In this document: piece by piece, positions 54,043 through 64,000 of the stretch | How positions within the stretch are numbered: position 1 is the stretch's first letter | Layout of the letters: each line of letters starts with the position of its first letter | Origin: Spiroplasma endosymbiont of Agriotes lineatus | GTDB taxonomy: Bacteria; Bacillota_I; Bacilli_A; Mycoplasmatales; Nriv7 | DNA: 64,000 bases | Direction of reading: 5' to 3' | NCBI RefSeq assembly: GCF_964019485.1 | Contig: NZ_OZ026448.1 | Location: forward strand, 248,001 to 312,000 | Notes under the pieces: generated by a model | Databases searched by the model: none | Told to the model about the DNA's origin: nothing | The model's input: only the letters and a program-made list of their open reading frames with translations | Translations under genes and position numbers: made by a program

Positions 54043-54435
54043 ATGAAAAAACTTTTAGGAAAATTATTTAAAAAAGATAATTCAAAAGAAAAAACACCAT
54101 TAAGATTAAGAATTAAAAATTCTTTTAAAAAGCAGTGGTTAAAAATAGTATTAAGTATCATTTTCATCTTTATAAGTTTATTAATTTGCGCATTAACAGC
54201 AATGGATACTAAATGAATAACTGGAACAAGTAACGAATTTAATGATTTTATGAATAAACAGATGGTTGAATTCTTTGGCAAGTTCAATAGTGGTATTATG
54301 CTAGCAGGAATATTTGTTTTTTGATGAGGCGGCGCAATATATTTTGCAATTAAATTTGAAAAATTAATCCGCTTGATTATTCAAAAAATCAAAGCAAAAA
54401 GAGCCTTGAAAAATGAAATCAAACAAGCTCATTAA
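54043..54435 (+). CDS. Plectrovirus gene k, tandem copy (unit 2)
   Basis: Identical to 50408-50800, including the ribosome site. Confidence 0.68.
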
Positions 54436-54685
54436 TTCTTTAAAAAAATATTGATGGAGAATCTTACCTTACATTTTTATGATTACTATCTTTTTCATTC
54501 CATTTTTAAAATTGGAAATTAATGATTTGAAATTATTATATGAAAAATTTGAAGCATTAATTTCACTTATGATACTAGGATATTTAGATATATGCATTAC
54601 AATAGCGGTAATTATAAATTGTAGCATTGAGTGACTTATTAAAAAAATTAAAGAAAAAAGAACAACGAAAAATAAAATATTTTAA
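54413..54685 (+). CDS. Plectrovirus gene l, tandem copy (unit 2)
   Basis: Matches 50778-51050 except for a few substitutions: TGA instead of TGG at IEW (silent in code 4) and KRTTKNK instead of KRTMKNK near the end. Confidence 0.65.
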
Positions 54686-54700
54686 AAAGGAGTGATAAAA

Positions 54701-56588
54701 ATGTTTATGAAAATATTTACCATGATAATTATTAGTTTCAATAACATTTTTACCATTCTCCAAAACATTAACAATGACGAAATAACAACACAATCACTAA
54801 TTAGAAACAAAAGACAAAACAATCAAGTGTCTGAAATTAACTTAACAAAAGCAGAATTTACAATATGAAAAAATGAAACTCCTTATAAACCTGCATCGGC
54901 GTGAAAAACAGAATTACAATTTTTATTAAATGATATAGAGAAGCAATCAGGAATAAAACCCATAAATCCTGTAGAAGAATTATGGAATAATAAAGGACGA
55001 ATTCAAAGTTATATAAATCAAAATCAAGTTAATATTATTAAAAAACTTAACGAATTACAAATAAATACAAAATGAACAGAAGTTGAAAAAGAACAAAAAC
55101 AAAATATTAAAATAAAAAATATTAAAATAAAATTTGAGTATCAAAAAGATACTTTTGCCGGTGTAAAATGAAACTGGTGAAAAATTCTAGAACTTGATGC
55201 ACAATTGAAAGCCAAACCTACGACTGATATTGATTTACCAGAAACAACCCACTAACTTTGATGGCAACCACAACTATAACGATGTCATTGAGAACCTTGA
55301 CTATTTAATGATTCATCGTGGTGGTGATTTTGACAAATTTAATTACTCTTATCTTTATTGAACACCAGTATTTAATTTTATTGACACCTTAGAAAAAGGT
55401 TACTATAAAGAATTCACAATTAAAAACCACGGCTTTAAAAATGAAAGCTATTTTTATCATAAGACTTCTAGTAGTGAAGATGAAATTAATAAGAATATTT
55501 TAAAAATTAAAGCTTTTAATAAAACCTTAATCGCAGGTAATAACTATTTGCAATTACTACACGGTGAAACCGAAATCTGAAAATATGATACCAAAAGTAC
55601 TAACGATTATTACCTAATTAAGTATCTTTTTGGTACCTTAAATTACCTCAATGTTAGATTTAGTTTTTTGCGCTATGACCCCGATTTAAAAAATGATATT
55701 TACTTATATTTTAAAAATAACATTCCTAGTATTAACGACAGCGATTACAAAAATGTTTTTGATGAAATCTATGAAATTCTCGGCAATTTCTTTGCTAGTT
55801 TATTTTATGCGACTTTTGATATGGACGAAAAAACTCATACTGAAATTGATTTTAATGGTATAGAAAACTATAAGAAGGATTACTTTATTCAAATCGGTTT
55901 CTTTTATCGTTCATTAATTACCTTTTATCCCAAAAAATACTTAGTAAATATTATAGGAAACTCAGAATTATTACTAAGAAGTTATTTCTTTACTTTTGAC
56001 AAAAAAATGCACCAAGATAATTACAATGCTATTAACAACACCAATAGTATTTATCAAATTGATTTTAATGTCCTTAAATCTTATGATAATAAACTGATTA
56101 CCTTGCCAACCAACAAAACCGCTAACAGTATTAATTATCTCAATACCGATATTGATATTCGTTATGGTATTAATATTTTTACCTTAACTTTTCCGCTTTA
56201 TCACAAAGGTAATATCTCTAACTACAATTTTAAAATTTATGACTTTAATGTCTTAAATTCAACAGCCTTTATCCCTGATGGTTTAAATAACAGTGAATGA
56301 GACGATTTAATTCCGCCGGCAAATTGCAAATATTCCGGACGATGAATACCAACTTTTAATGATATTGGATGTGCCATTCAGAATGCTGGTATCAAAATGA
56401 TAAACTGAATACTCACCGCCTCACAAATCATCACGATTTTGCGACCGTTAGCAATTATTGCAAAAGCAACAGTTAACTTTTCAACTGCTATTTTTCCAAT
56501 TTTTAAAACGGTACCAGCTTTTTACTATACCTTTCAATTTTTAATCGGTTTTGCTAGATCGTGTTTATTTTTCTTAGGTATTTTTTAA
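54701..56588 (+). pseudogene. Plectrovirus gene m, tandem copy (unit 2)
   Basis: Here the signal peptide frame is intact (MFMKIFTMIIISFNNIFTIL). The same slip as in unit 1 stops the frame at ETTH near 55252. The frame resumes and ends at FLIGFA joined to MITE-1 (RSCLFFLGIF-stop). Nearly identical to 51066-52954. Confidence 0.8.
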
Positions 56589-56860
56589 AAAAGAAAAAAT
56601 AATCATTTACTATAAATTATTTCAATATTCAAATTAAGTATATATTTCTTATGTATGATTTTTGTTGTAAAAATTTATTTTAATGTTGTTTTTATAAGCG
56701 TTTTCCTTAGTTTTTATAACCTTTTATTAAGATTTTGTTTGTTAATGTTAAATATTTTGTTTTATTACTTATTTTTTAAATAAAATGATAATTAAATTGT
56801 GATTGTTTTTCTTTCAAAATTATTTAAATCTTTACCTGCCTAACAAAAATTTATGCGTCC
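56557..56860. repeat. MITE-1, copy f
   Basis: Same as copy e one tandem unit later. Identical ends and identical junctions on both sides. Confidence 0.82.
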
Positions 56861-57193
56861 AACTGATAATATTAAACCAATCTCAGGGCAGGGGCAATTA
56901 CGATTGGTGATAATGTTACGATTGGTTATTTTAAACAGTTTTATAATTTTCTTGAATTATACTTTGACTTAATTTGAAGTTTAGAAGTACCAGGAACGAA
57001 AATTCAATTAATATTTCTTTTATTCTTAACACTGGCTATAGAATTTCTTATGGCAATTATTCTTGGATTTGGTAGTCAACAAGTTAATTTGAAAAAACAA
57101 CGCCAATACGCGGTTAAAAATAAGGGGCGTTTAAGTGCATGAGGAAAAGCTAAAAAACAAATAAAACCAATAAAAACAAAACAAGGTAACTAA
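56861..57193 (+). pseudogene. Plectrovirus gene h variant (unit 3)
   Basis: Same sequence as 53227-53559, no start codon. Confidence 0.6.
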
Positions 57194-57195
57194 CA

Positions 57196-57445
57196 ATGTT
57201 TAAACTAATTATTATTTTTATCTTAATAACCGTTTTTGGGTTATTAGCTGGTAGTCATTTTGAAACTTTAACAAACTATGTTAGCGAAGGGCTTGCCAAT
57301 TTCCAAAAGTTTATTACTAGCAATTTAACAATTTTAGATTTGTTTAAACCGATGGCTCGAACATTTTCGCCAACACCCAATCTTTACCATTCTGGGTGTC
57401 ACTTGTATACTTATTGCCTTATTTATTGTGATTAAAGGACGATAA
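57196..57445 (+). pseudogene. Plectrovirus gene i, frameshifted (unit 3)
   Basis: One extra C near 57371 changes TFSQHPIFTIL to TFSPTPNLYHSG, so the second membrane span is lost. The stop of the original frame is at 57445. Confidence 0.72.
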
Positions 57446-57467
57446 AAAATATAAAAGGAGAATTAAA

Positions 57468-57785
57468 ATGAAAAAACTTTTAGGAAAATTATTTAAAAAA
57501 GATAATTCAAAAGAAAAAATGCCATTAAAATTAAGAATTAAAAATTCTTTTAAAAAGCAGTGGTTAAAAGTAGTATTAAGTATCATTTTCATCTTTATAA
57601 GCTTATTACTTTGTGCATTAACAGTAATCGATACTAAATGAATAACTGGAACAAGTAACGAATTTAATGATTTTATGAATAAACAGATGGTTAAATTCTT
57701 TAGCAAGTTCAATAGCGGTATTATGCTAGCAGGAATATTTGTTTTTTGATGAGACGGAGCAATATATTTTGCAATTAAATTTTAA
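57468..57785 (+). pseudogene. Plectrovirus gene k, early stop (unit 3)
   Basis: MKKLLGKLFKKDNSKEKMPL; GAA has become TAA after AIKF, removing the last 25 residues. WWDG replaces WWGG. Confidence 0.7.
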
Positions 57786-57837
57786 AAATTAATTCGCTTT
57801 ATTATTCAAAAAATTAAAGCAAAAAGAACTTTGAAAA

Positions 57838-58077
57838 ATGAAATCAAACAAACTCATTAATTCTTTAAAAAAATATTGATGGAGAATTTTACCTTACATT
57901 TTTATGATTACTATCTTTTTCATTCCATTTTTAAAATTGGAAATTAATGATTTGAAATTATTATATGAAAAATTTGAAGTATTAATTTCACTTATGATAT
58001 TAGGGTATTTAGATATATGTATGACAGACAATAGCTGTAATTATAAATTGTGTTATTGAGTGACTTATTAAAAAAAT
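57838..58077 (+). pseudogene. Plectrovirus gene l, frameshifted (unit 3)
   Basis: Starts MKSNKLINSLKKYWWRILPY; an insertion near 58024 breaks the second membrane span (CMTDNSCNYKL...). Stop at 58077. Confidence 0.65.
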
Positions 58078-58129
58078 TAAAGAAAAAAGAACAGTGAAAA
58101 ATAAAATATTTTAAAAAGGAGTGATAAAA

Positions 58130-58675
58130 ATGTTTATGAAAATATTTACCGTGTTAATTATTGATTTCAATAACATTTTTACCATTCCCCCAAAAATTAA
58201 CAATGACAAAACAACAACACAATTAATTAGAAATAAAAGACAAAGTAATAAAGTTTATAATTTTGAAATCAAGGGCTTAAAAAAAGTAAAATTTCTTATT
58301 TTAAAAAATAACAATCAACTTTTTGTAGTTAACATAGATAAAAAAGATAATATCAATTTAAATGAAAAGCCACCAGAAATAAAAGATTTAGACACTTTTA
58401 CTTTTTGATTTACAAAAGAATTTGAAAATAGTTAAAGTAAACAAAAAAAATTAAACAACTAATAACTACACACAGACAAAAAATGCCTGACACTCACCAT
58501 AATATTCCTTATAAAGGAGTTAACAGACCGCCAGACCGCATGAAGTTTGAATAATTGATAAAAAAATAACAATTAAAGCACAAGATACAGAGTTAGATGA
58601 TTTTAAAGTTAATAACATCATAGACTACATATTACAAGAAACAAATGATTTTGAAATCGAAATTGAAAATCATTA
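58130..58675 (+). pseudogene. Plectrovirus gene m, 5' part (unit 3)
   Basis: Signal peptide MFMKIFTVLIIDFNNIFTIP, then the domain FEIKGLKKVKFLILKNNNQL as at 17693. CAA-to-TAA gives a stop at 58435. Recognisable to DFEIEIENH near 58675, where IS256-derived sequence begins. Confidence 0.75.
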
Positions 58676-58683
58676 ATAACTAA

Positions 58684-58830
58684 AAAAATGGGTCTGTACA
58701 ATTAACTGTACCTCTAAGAATTAACTTAGATTTACTCTGTCTTTAAATTTTACTTCTAAAAAATAATCAGCAACTTTATCAAGTGTATCAAGGGGATTTT
58801 GCTTTTTTTCTATTTCTTTGGAAAGTTCAG
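58684..58830 (-). mobile_element. Internally deleted IS256 derivative
   Basis: The right end GGGTCTGTACAATTAACTG and, on the minus strand, a mini-frame DTLDKVADYFLEVKFKDRVN then LS-stop that joins the transposase N-terminus to its last codons. Same fusion as at 23631-24125. The stretch 58831-59018 holds no gene apart from a terminator-like hairpin (AATTTTAATTAATTACTG region) near 58930-58960. Confidence 0.72.
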
Positions 58831-59018
58831 AATAAAATTATCAAGACAAAAAATTTTGGGCGGGCCTTTTCTATGACCGTAATTACTTTAAACAACTTTT
58901 TAATTTTTTCTCTTATCTATAAATTAATAAAAATCAGTAATTAATTAAAATTACTGGTTGGAATATTTTTCTTGTTTTTACAATAAATTAAGCTATTTGT
59001 TTTAGTTGTTAAAAATTA

Positions 59019-60429
59019 TTAAATTGAATAAAAATTAAAAGTTGGCTTGGGGTTACTTTCACTTGTTCTTGATATTATTGCTTTGCCATTAAAAGCTACA
59101 CTATTATCTTCATTAATAGTAATAGTAATTTCACTAGGCAATAAACGATATTTTTTTAATATTTGCATTGCCTCTGTAATTGATAAGGTGATTGTTTGTT
59201 CTTCGTTATTATCATCAATTATTTTAGCAGTAATTGTTCCGTTAATTTTTTGTTTTAAATCTAAATTAGTTTTAATTGAAAGTAATCTGATTACATATTG
59301 GGCTGTAAGGCGTTGCTTTGGTTCCGCTGATAACTCTTGTTTTGGTGAATGTAACAAATCACGATTTAAAATTAATTCTTGCTCTTGTTTATTTGTGTTT
59401 GATAAATTAAAATCCTGTGATAATGTATTTTTAATTTCAGAAGCTTTTTTATTTGAACTTGTAAAATCAGTTAATTTATTTTCATCGTCAATATTTAAAT
59501 TTCACCCCCCCTTATCTATATTTTTTGAATTATTTATGTTTAATCCTGTTGTAATTTGAAATAAATATTTTGCCTTAGCTTCATAACTACATGATGGTAT
59601 TTTAATTTTTTGTATATTTGAAGAGATATTAGGAAAATTAACTGGTTCAAAACAAACAGCTTTTTCATCGATTGATTTTAACGAATCTGAAGCACTGGTT
59701 ACTTCAATCGTGGAAAACATTAAGTTATCAATATTAATATCTTTTATTTCTTTAAAAATTAAATTTTGTTTTTTATCTCGAAACTTAAAAAATATTACTT
59801 TTTTAATCAACTTATTTAAATTAACTTTTTTATTTGGTTTATTATTTGTTTTATAATTAATTTTTATTTCATTAAAATATTTGTTACTATCTTTCTTTGT
59901 TTTAATTATAACTGAAATATTGTTTTTTTCTTTAATTTCTAATTGTGATATATCTAAATCAGGATTTAAATAATTTAATTCATTTAATATTGCCTTATCA
60001 GAATTATCATTAATTTTTCCTAAATTTGAATTTAAATAATATTCACTATATTCATACACATTATGATCTCACGAACCAAAATATATTTTATTATTTAAAG
60101 TAACTCCACTAGAAAAAACTGCAGCATTTGTTCTAATAACAATTTTTTGTTGATTTGTGGCCGGATCATACTCATAAATATTATGATCTGTTGAACCAAA
60201 ATATAATTTATTATTAAAAACTATACCACCAGAAAAAATATAACCATTTGTTCTAATAACAATTTTTTTGTTCTATTTATTTTATTATTTTGGTTATTAC
60301 TCCGTTTTTATCTTTTATTTATATTATCTATTTTATTTTGTATTGGATAAGGACTATTGGCAACGCCCCCCCTGCTATTCCGCCACTTGCCATTGTTATT
60401 GTTCCTAAAATTTCTAATAATTTTTTCAT
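59019..60429 (-). pseudogene. Paralog of the 40-residue-repeat secreted protein, decayed
   Basis: The signal peptide start MKKLLEILGTITMASGGIAG is followed by a G-run slip near 60370, a TAA in NKR-KRSNN, and two extra A near 60265. Only two repeat units remain (FSGGIVFNNKLYFGSTDHNI and SSGVTLNNKIYFGSWDHNVY) against five in the gene at 43355. The C-terminal domain is intact and 46 residues longer than in that gene, ending PTFNFYSI. TGA is Trp after DKGG. Confidence 0.82.
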
Positions 60430-60569
60430 TTATTAAATCCTTTTCGTGAATTTTTGCTAATTTAATAAATTTTTGTAGTAATTATCGCCCCCACTTAAAT
60501 CTATAAATTTTAAATTAATACGAATTTAATTATAAACCATAAAATAAAATTTTTATCATTTTTTAGAAT

Positions 60570-61783
60570 TGGATAGGCTACAATAATTTGGACCATTAAT
60601 TATATAGACTTCGAAATTATTAAGAAAGAAGGAATATAAAAATGGGAAATAAAACCTCATACTTTGAAGAATTTAAAAAACAAATTGTCATGCTATACAA
60701 AAATGGCAAAAGTGTTATTAATTTAGGGAAAGAATATAATTTACCAAAACCAACTATTTATAGTTGAGTTAAAAATTATAATAATTCTGGTTCATTTAAA
60801 GCAAAAGACAATCGCACACTAGAAGAAAATGAAATAATAACTTTACGAAAAGAACTTAAAGACTTGAAAATGGAAAATGACATTTTAAAGCAAGCCGCAC
60901 TGATAATGGCCAAAAAATAACAATAATTAATAGCAATAAGAAAAAATATTCGATAAGAAAAATATGTCAATTATTAAATATTTCAAAATCCAATTACTAT
61001 TATCAAATTAATAAATACACAAGGAAAATAGTGAATAATTATAATCAAGAAATTATTAGTGCATTTAACGAAAGCCGCCAAGTCTATGGAGCTCGAAAAA
61101 TCAAAGTATTATTAAGCTCATAAAAGTATTAACCTATCTAGACGCAAAATTAGAAACATTATGAAAAACAATAATTTGATATCAAAATACACAAAAACAA
61201 GACTTAAATGCAAAAATATTCAAGTAAATGATCATCCAGTAAATAACATTGTAAACCGAGACTTTAATAATAGAAAAATAAATGAAATTATCGTTAGTGA
61301 CTTAACTTATATAAAAGTGGGTTTTAAATGATTTTATGTATGTCTCCTAATTGATTTGTATAATCGCGAGATTGTTGGTTATAGTTCCGGGCCAAATAAA
61401 AATACGGAGTTGGTTTATCAAGCTATTATGCGAATTACTAGACCATTATCAAAAATTGAAATATTTCATACCGACTGAGGTAATGAGTTTAAAAATAATA
61501 TAATTGATCAATTATTATCTACATTTAAAATTCAAAGATCATTGAGTGCGAAGGGTTGTCCATATGATAATGCAGTTGCTGAAGCAACTTATAAAGTTTT
61601 TAAAACAGAATTTATTAATGGTAGAAAATTCAATGATCTTGCGCAATTAGAACTTGAATTATTTGATTACATTAATTGGTACAATAATCTTAGAATACAT
61701 GGCAGTTTAAATTATTTATCTCCAGTTACTTTTAGAAAACAAATGTCTATATAAAAATTGTCCTAAAAAGGGTTGCCAATCCA
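60570..61783 (+). mobile_element. IS3-A copy 5, orfB frameshifted
   Basis: 1214 bp with both ends. OrfA at 60642-60920 ([14 protein letters not shown]) is intact. OrfB has a one-base shift near 61110 (KVLLS instead of KVVLAHK). HTD is followed by TGA-Trp. The stretch 60430-60569 is the AT-rich upstream region of the decayed repeat-protein gene. Confidence 0.88.
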
Positions 61784-62040
61784 AAATGATGATAGTTGAA
61801 TTAGTAAAGGTAACATTGTATATACAAATAAATATATTACATTTAAGTAAGTAAAAATATTAGTTAAAATTTAATAAAATTAATAATTTTTTATTGTGTA
61901 AAAATTCAATAATATGATAAAATGAAAAAGAATAAAAATGACAATAACAAGAAAGGCAGGGTTAGTTTAGTAATTAAATAATATAATTAGCTGATTGTTT
62001 TGCTTTTTCAAAGCAATACCTAAGAAAACTAAACGCGACC
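61784..62040 (+). mobile_element. UPF0236 element, 3' end remnant
   Basis: Matches 39150-39411, ending in the B terminus AACTAAACGCGACC. Contains the TTGTGT...TATGAT promoter-like pair and the GCTTTTTCAAAGC hairpin. Confidence 0.7.
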
Positions 62041-62070
62041 ATTATGGTCCAACTTATTGTAGCCTATCCA
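62041..62070 (-). repeat. IS3-A terminal remnant, 30 bp
   Basis: ATTATGGTC followed by CAACTTATTGTAGCCTATCCA, the transposase-start end of IS3-A, alone. Confidence 0.7.
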
Positions 62071-62097
62071 CATCCATGCTATAATATATATATATAT

Positions 62098-62242
62098 TAG
62101 ACTTGGTACATAACCTTTAGTTTTATCTACTGTTTTGATAATATTATTTCCTGGGTGAAGGATAAATGTTAGATAAATACAAAGACGAAAATTAATTTTA
62201 TAGTTTAATAGGCATAAAATGTTATGTTTATGTACCAAGTCT
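62098..62242. repeat. MITE-2, copy 4
   Basis: Both termini complete (TAGACTTGGTACATAACC and TTTATGTACCAAGTCTA). Preceded by a TA dinucleotide run. Confidence 0.8.
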
Positions 62243-62323
62243 ATTATTCTTTTCTATCAAATAACATATTTTTGCCTCCATATAACTTTAAATATATATT
62301 AGACTTGTTATAAATAACTATAA

Positions 62324-62825
62324 CTAACTTAATTCAAAATTATATATTCCTGAAATTAATTTAAATTGTAATCCAAACCTTCTAATCTTATTGCGACTAG
62401 TATTTTAAATCTTTTTAATCTAGCAAAAACGTGCTCAATGGCAATTCTAACTTTACTTAAAAAACCATTATATTCCTTTTTATATGGATTTAAAGAATTA
62501 TTTTTACTCTTTTTAATTGACAATAATTTATTGTTATGAACATTTTACAAACCTTGATAGCCTGAATAGGCAACTAATTCTATTTTTGGGTTTATAAGTG
62601 TATTTGATTTTAAAAATAACTTATAATCATAAATACTGCTATAACAAAAATCTACTGAAATAATTTTATTGCTAAATAAATCAATAATTATTTGCGATTT
62701 TAATGAATGTTGCCTTTTCTTACCAGAAAATAATAATTTTAGTTTTTTTTAATTCTTTCAACTGAAATTTCTGTAGCATCAATTGCTAATAAATTATTAT
62801 TAGTACCCTTATCTTTTTGGACAGG
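62324..62825 (-). pseudogene. IS5-family-like transposase, C-terminal part, broken
   Basis: Readable pieces are LAIDATEISVERIKK (Asp), WKKRQHSLKSQIIIDLFSNK, VAYSGYQGL (second Asp replaced by Ser), KKEYNGFLSKVRIAIEHVFARLKRFKIL (Glu) and ISGIYNFELS-stop. This is the DDE order of IS5-type elements. Frameshifts at several points and no N-terminus. It interrupts a chromate-transporter gene. Confidence 0.72.
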
Positions 62826-62969
62826 CCCCCGGTGTATTCATCGCTTCTTAGATACAACTTCATTTTTAATTAAAGGTATTACCACCACCAAAACCAAAAA
62901 AAAGATATTTTCAAAAAACATAAACAGTTGTCAATGTAATTGCCATTTTGAATATTTTGTTTTTTTCAT
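62826..62969 (-). pseudogene. Chromate transporter (ChrA-like), 5' fragment
   Basis: Starts near MKKTKYSKWQLHWQLFMFF; then KISFFGFGGGN and PLIKNEVVSKKRWIHR in shifted frames match the (F/L)FGGG(N/Y)...PLI--EVV-KK-W signature of the CHR family. Cut by the transposase remnant. Family call from motif memory. Confidence 0.5.
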
Positions 62970-62990
62970 TATATCAACCCTTAATATCTT

Positions 62991-63021
62991 ATAAAAAGAA
63001 AAAGAATTAGCATTTAATTCT
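62991..63021 (-). terminator. Rho-independent terminator after rpsO
   Basis: On the minus strand AGAATTA pairs with TAATTCT over AATGC, followed by TTTTCTTTTT. Confidence 0.65.
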
Positions 63022-63043
63022 CTTTCTTAATAATTTCAATTTA

Positions 63044-63313
63044 TTATTTTCTTAGCTTTAATTGTTCAATTACTTTACGATAACGATTAATATCGTGATC
63101 TCTTAAGTAATCTAACATATTTCGTCTTTGTGATACTTTTTTTACTAAACTTCGTTCAGTAACAACATCCTTACGATGTACTTTTAAATGTGCCGTTAAA
63201 TTAGTAATATCGGCTGTTAAAAGTGCTATTTGTACTTCTGCCGAACCCGTATCTTTCTCTTTTCTACCAAATTTAGCAATAATTTGTTTTTTATCCTCAG
63301 ATATAATTGCCAT
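63044..63313 (-). CDS. rpsO: 30S ribosomal protein S15
   Basis: S15 is a primary 16S rRNA-binding protein. 89 residues, the standard length: KKQIIAKFGRKEKDTGSAEV, QIALLTADITNLTAHLKVHRKD, SLVKKVSQRRNMLDYLRDHD. Conserved GSxExQ and H(L/K)--H--D motifs are present. AATTATTGGAGGATTTATTAA contains a strong ribosome site. Monocistronic with its own promoter and terminator. Confidence 0.97.
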   Translation of the reverse strand: MAIISEDKKQIIAKFGRKEKDTGSAEVQIALLTADITNLTAHLKVHRKDVVTERSLVKKVSQRRNMLDYLRDHDINRYRKVIEQLKLRK

Positions 63314-63405
63314 TTAATAAATCCTCCAATAATTATAAACTTAACTAAAACCAATTAATAAAACAGAAGGTACTTCAAAAACTTGCAATAGTCGTATTCG
63401 TGTAA

Positions 63406-63434
63406 ATATTAACCTATTTTACGAAAATATTCAA
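63406..63434 (-). promoter_or_regulatory. Promoter of rpsO
   Basis: On the minus strand TTGAAT (63429-63434), 17 nt, TAATAT (63406-63411), about 95 nt before the rpsO start. The long leader could hold an S15 autoregulatory site. Confidence 0.6.
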
Positions 63435-63450
63435 GTGTTTTGCTATAATC

Positions 63451-63696
63451 GGTCACGTTTAGTTTTCTTAGGTATTGCTTTGAAAAAGCAAAACAATCAG
63501 CTAATTATATTATTTAATTACTAAAATAACCCTGCTTTTCTTGTTATTGTCATTTTTATCCATCATGGTTTTATCATATTATTGAATTTTTACACAATAA
63601 AAATTATTAATTTTATTAAATTTTTTTTTTAATTTTAACTAATATTTTTACTTACTTAAATGTATTATATTTATTTGTGAATTTACAATATTACTT
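63451..63696 (-). mobile_element. UPF0236 element, 3' end remnant
   Basis: Begins with B end GGTCACGTTTAGTTTTCTTA and runs through the tail to the last codons; interrupted by IS3-A at 63697. Confidence 0.7.
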
Positions 63697-64000
63697 TGGA
63701 TTGGCAACTCTTTTTAGGACAATTTTTATATAGACATTTGTTTTCTAAAAGTAACTGGAGATAAATAATTTAAACTGCCATGTATTCTAAGATTATTGTA
63801 CCAATTAATGTAATCAAATAATTCAAGTTCTAATTGCGCAAGATCATTGAATTTTCTACCATTAATAAATTCTGTTTTAAAAACTTTATAAGTTGCTTCA
63901 GCAACTGCATTATCATATGGACAACCCTTCGCACTCAATGATCTTTGAATTTTAAATGTAGATAATAATTGATCAATTATATTATTTTTAAACTCATTAC
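63697..64000 (-). mobile_element. IS3-A copy 6 (continues beyond window)
   Basis: Right end TTGGATTGGCAACTC, then the last part of orfB (stop at 63726; [34 protein letters not shown]). Open in the visible part. Its far end is outside the window. Confidence 0.85.

Larger units (their letters stand above)
53562..57195. repeat. 3.63-kb tandem duplication, unit 2
   Basis: Direct repeat of 49927-53561 at offset 3634-3635. After 57195 the sequence continues as a third, more diverged copy of genes i-k-l-m, which marks the original downstream phage segment. Confidence 0.88.

Overview
The window reads as chromosome of a Spiroplasma, most likely of the citri group. The reasons are very AT-rich DNA, TGA read as tryptophan in every long gene (each real gene is interrupted by TGA in the standard code), low-GC Gram-positive housekeeping genes, and many fragments of SpV1-like plectroviruses (filamentous ssDNA phages of spiroplasmas). 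Genes had to be joined across TGA codons, so the coordinates below are longer than standard-code ORFs.

Layout. 1-5.7 kb: tsaD (runs off the left edge), a decayed trmL/rdgB pair, IS3-family copies and gapN. 5.8-9.1 kb: a broken phage gene and a degenerate second IS3 type carrying a 304-bp repeat. 9.1-14.5 kb: a second copy of the trmL/rdgB/IS3 block (here trmL is intact), recD2 and a dual-specificity phosphatase. 14.5-19.6 kb: a chimeric IS3 element, a plectrovirus remnant and a UPF0236 (ISLre2-type) remnant. 19.7-23.4 kb: two hypothetical genes, a two-nuclease-domain DUF2779 protein and fmt. 23.4-28.4 kb: repeats, then intact gpmI beside decayed HAD-phosphatase and tpiA genes. 28.4-32.7 kb: phage and IS debris. 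32.8-36.6 kb: nusA-rnpM-infB-rbfA. 36.9-39.4 kb: a truncated plectrovirus. 39.5-39.6 kb: tRNA-Asn and tRNA-Glu. 40-43.2 kb: IS256 and UPF0236 pseudogenes. 43.4-45.1 kb: a secreted protein with five exact 40-residue repeats. 45.3-45.9 kb: remnant of a conjugation coupling protein. 46.75-58.7 kb: the most complete plectrovirus, followed by a 3.63-kb tandem duplication and a third decayed copy. 59-60.4 kb: decayed paralog of the repeat protein. 60.5-64 kb: IS3, an IS5-like remnant inside a chromate-transporter fragment, rpsO, and another IS3 copy.

The housekeeping genes cover translation (fmt, infB, rbfA, rpsO, trmL, tsaD, two tRNAs), transcription (nusA), glycolysis (gpmI, gapN, decayed tpiA) and DNA repair (recD2). 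Everything between them is layered mobile DNA. The most notable pattern is one family of roughly 23-bp terminal sequences (called end A and end B here). It bounds a 304-bp repeat, the 3' ends of UPF0236 elements and the left edges of plectrovirus segments, and hybrid A/B ends occur. Many frameshifts lie in homopolymer runs, so some pseudogene calls could be sequencing errors, although decay is expected in such a genome.
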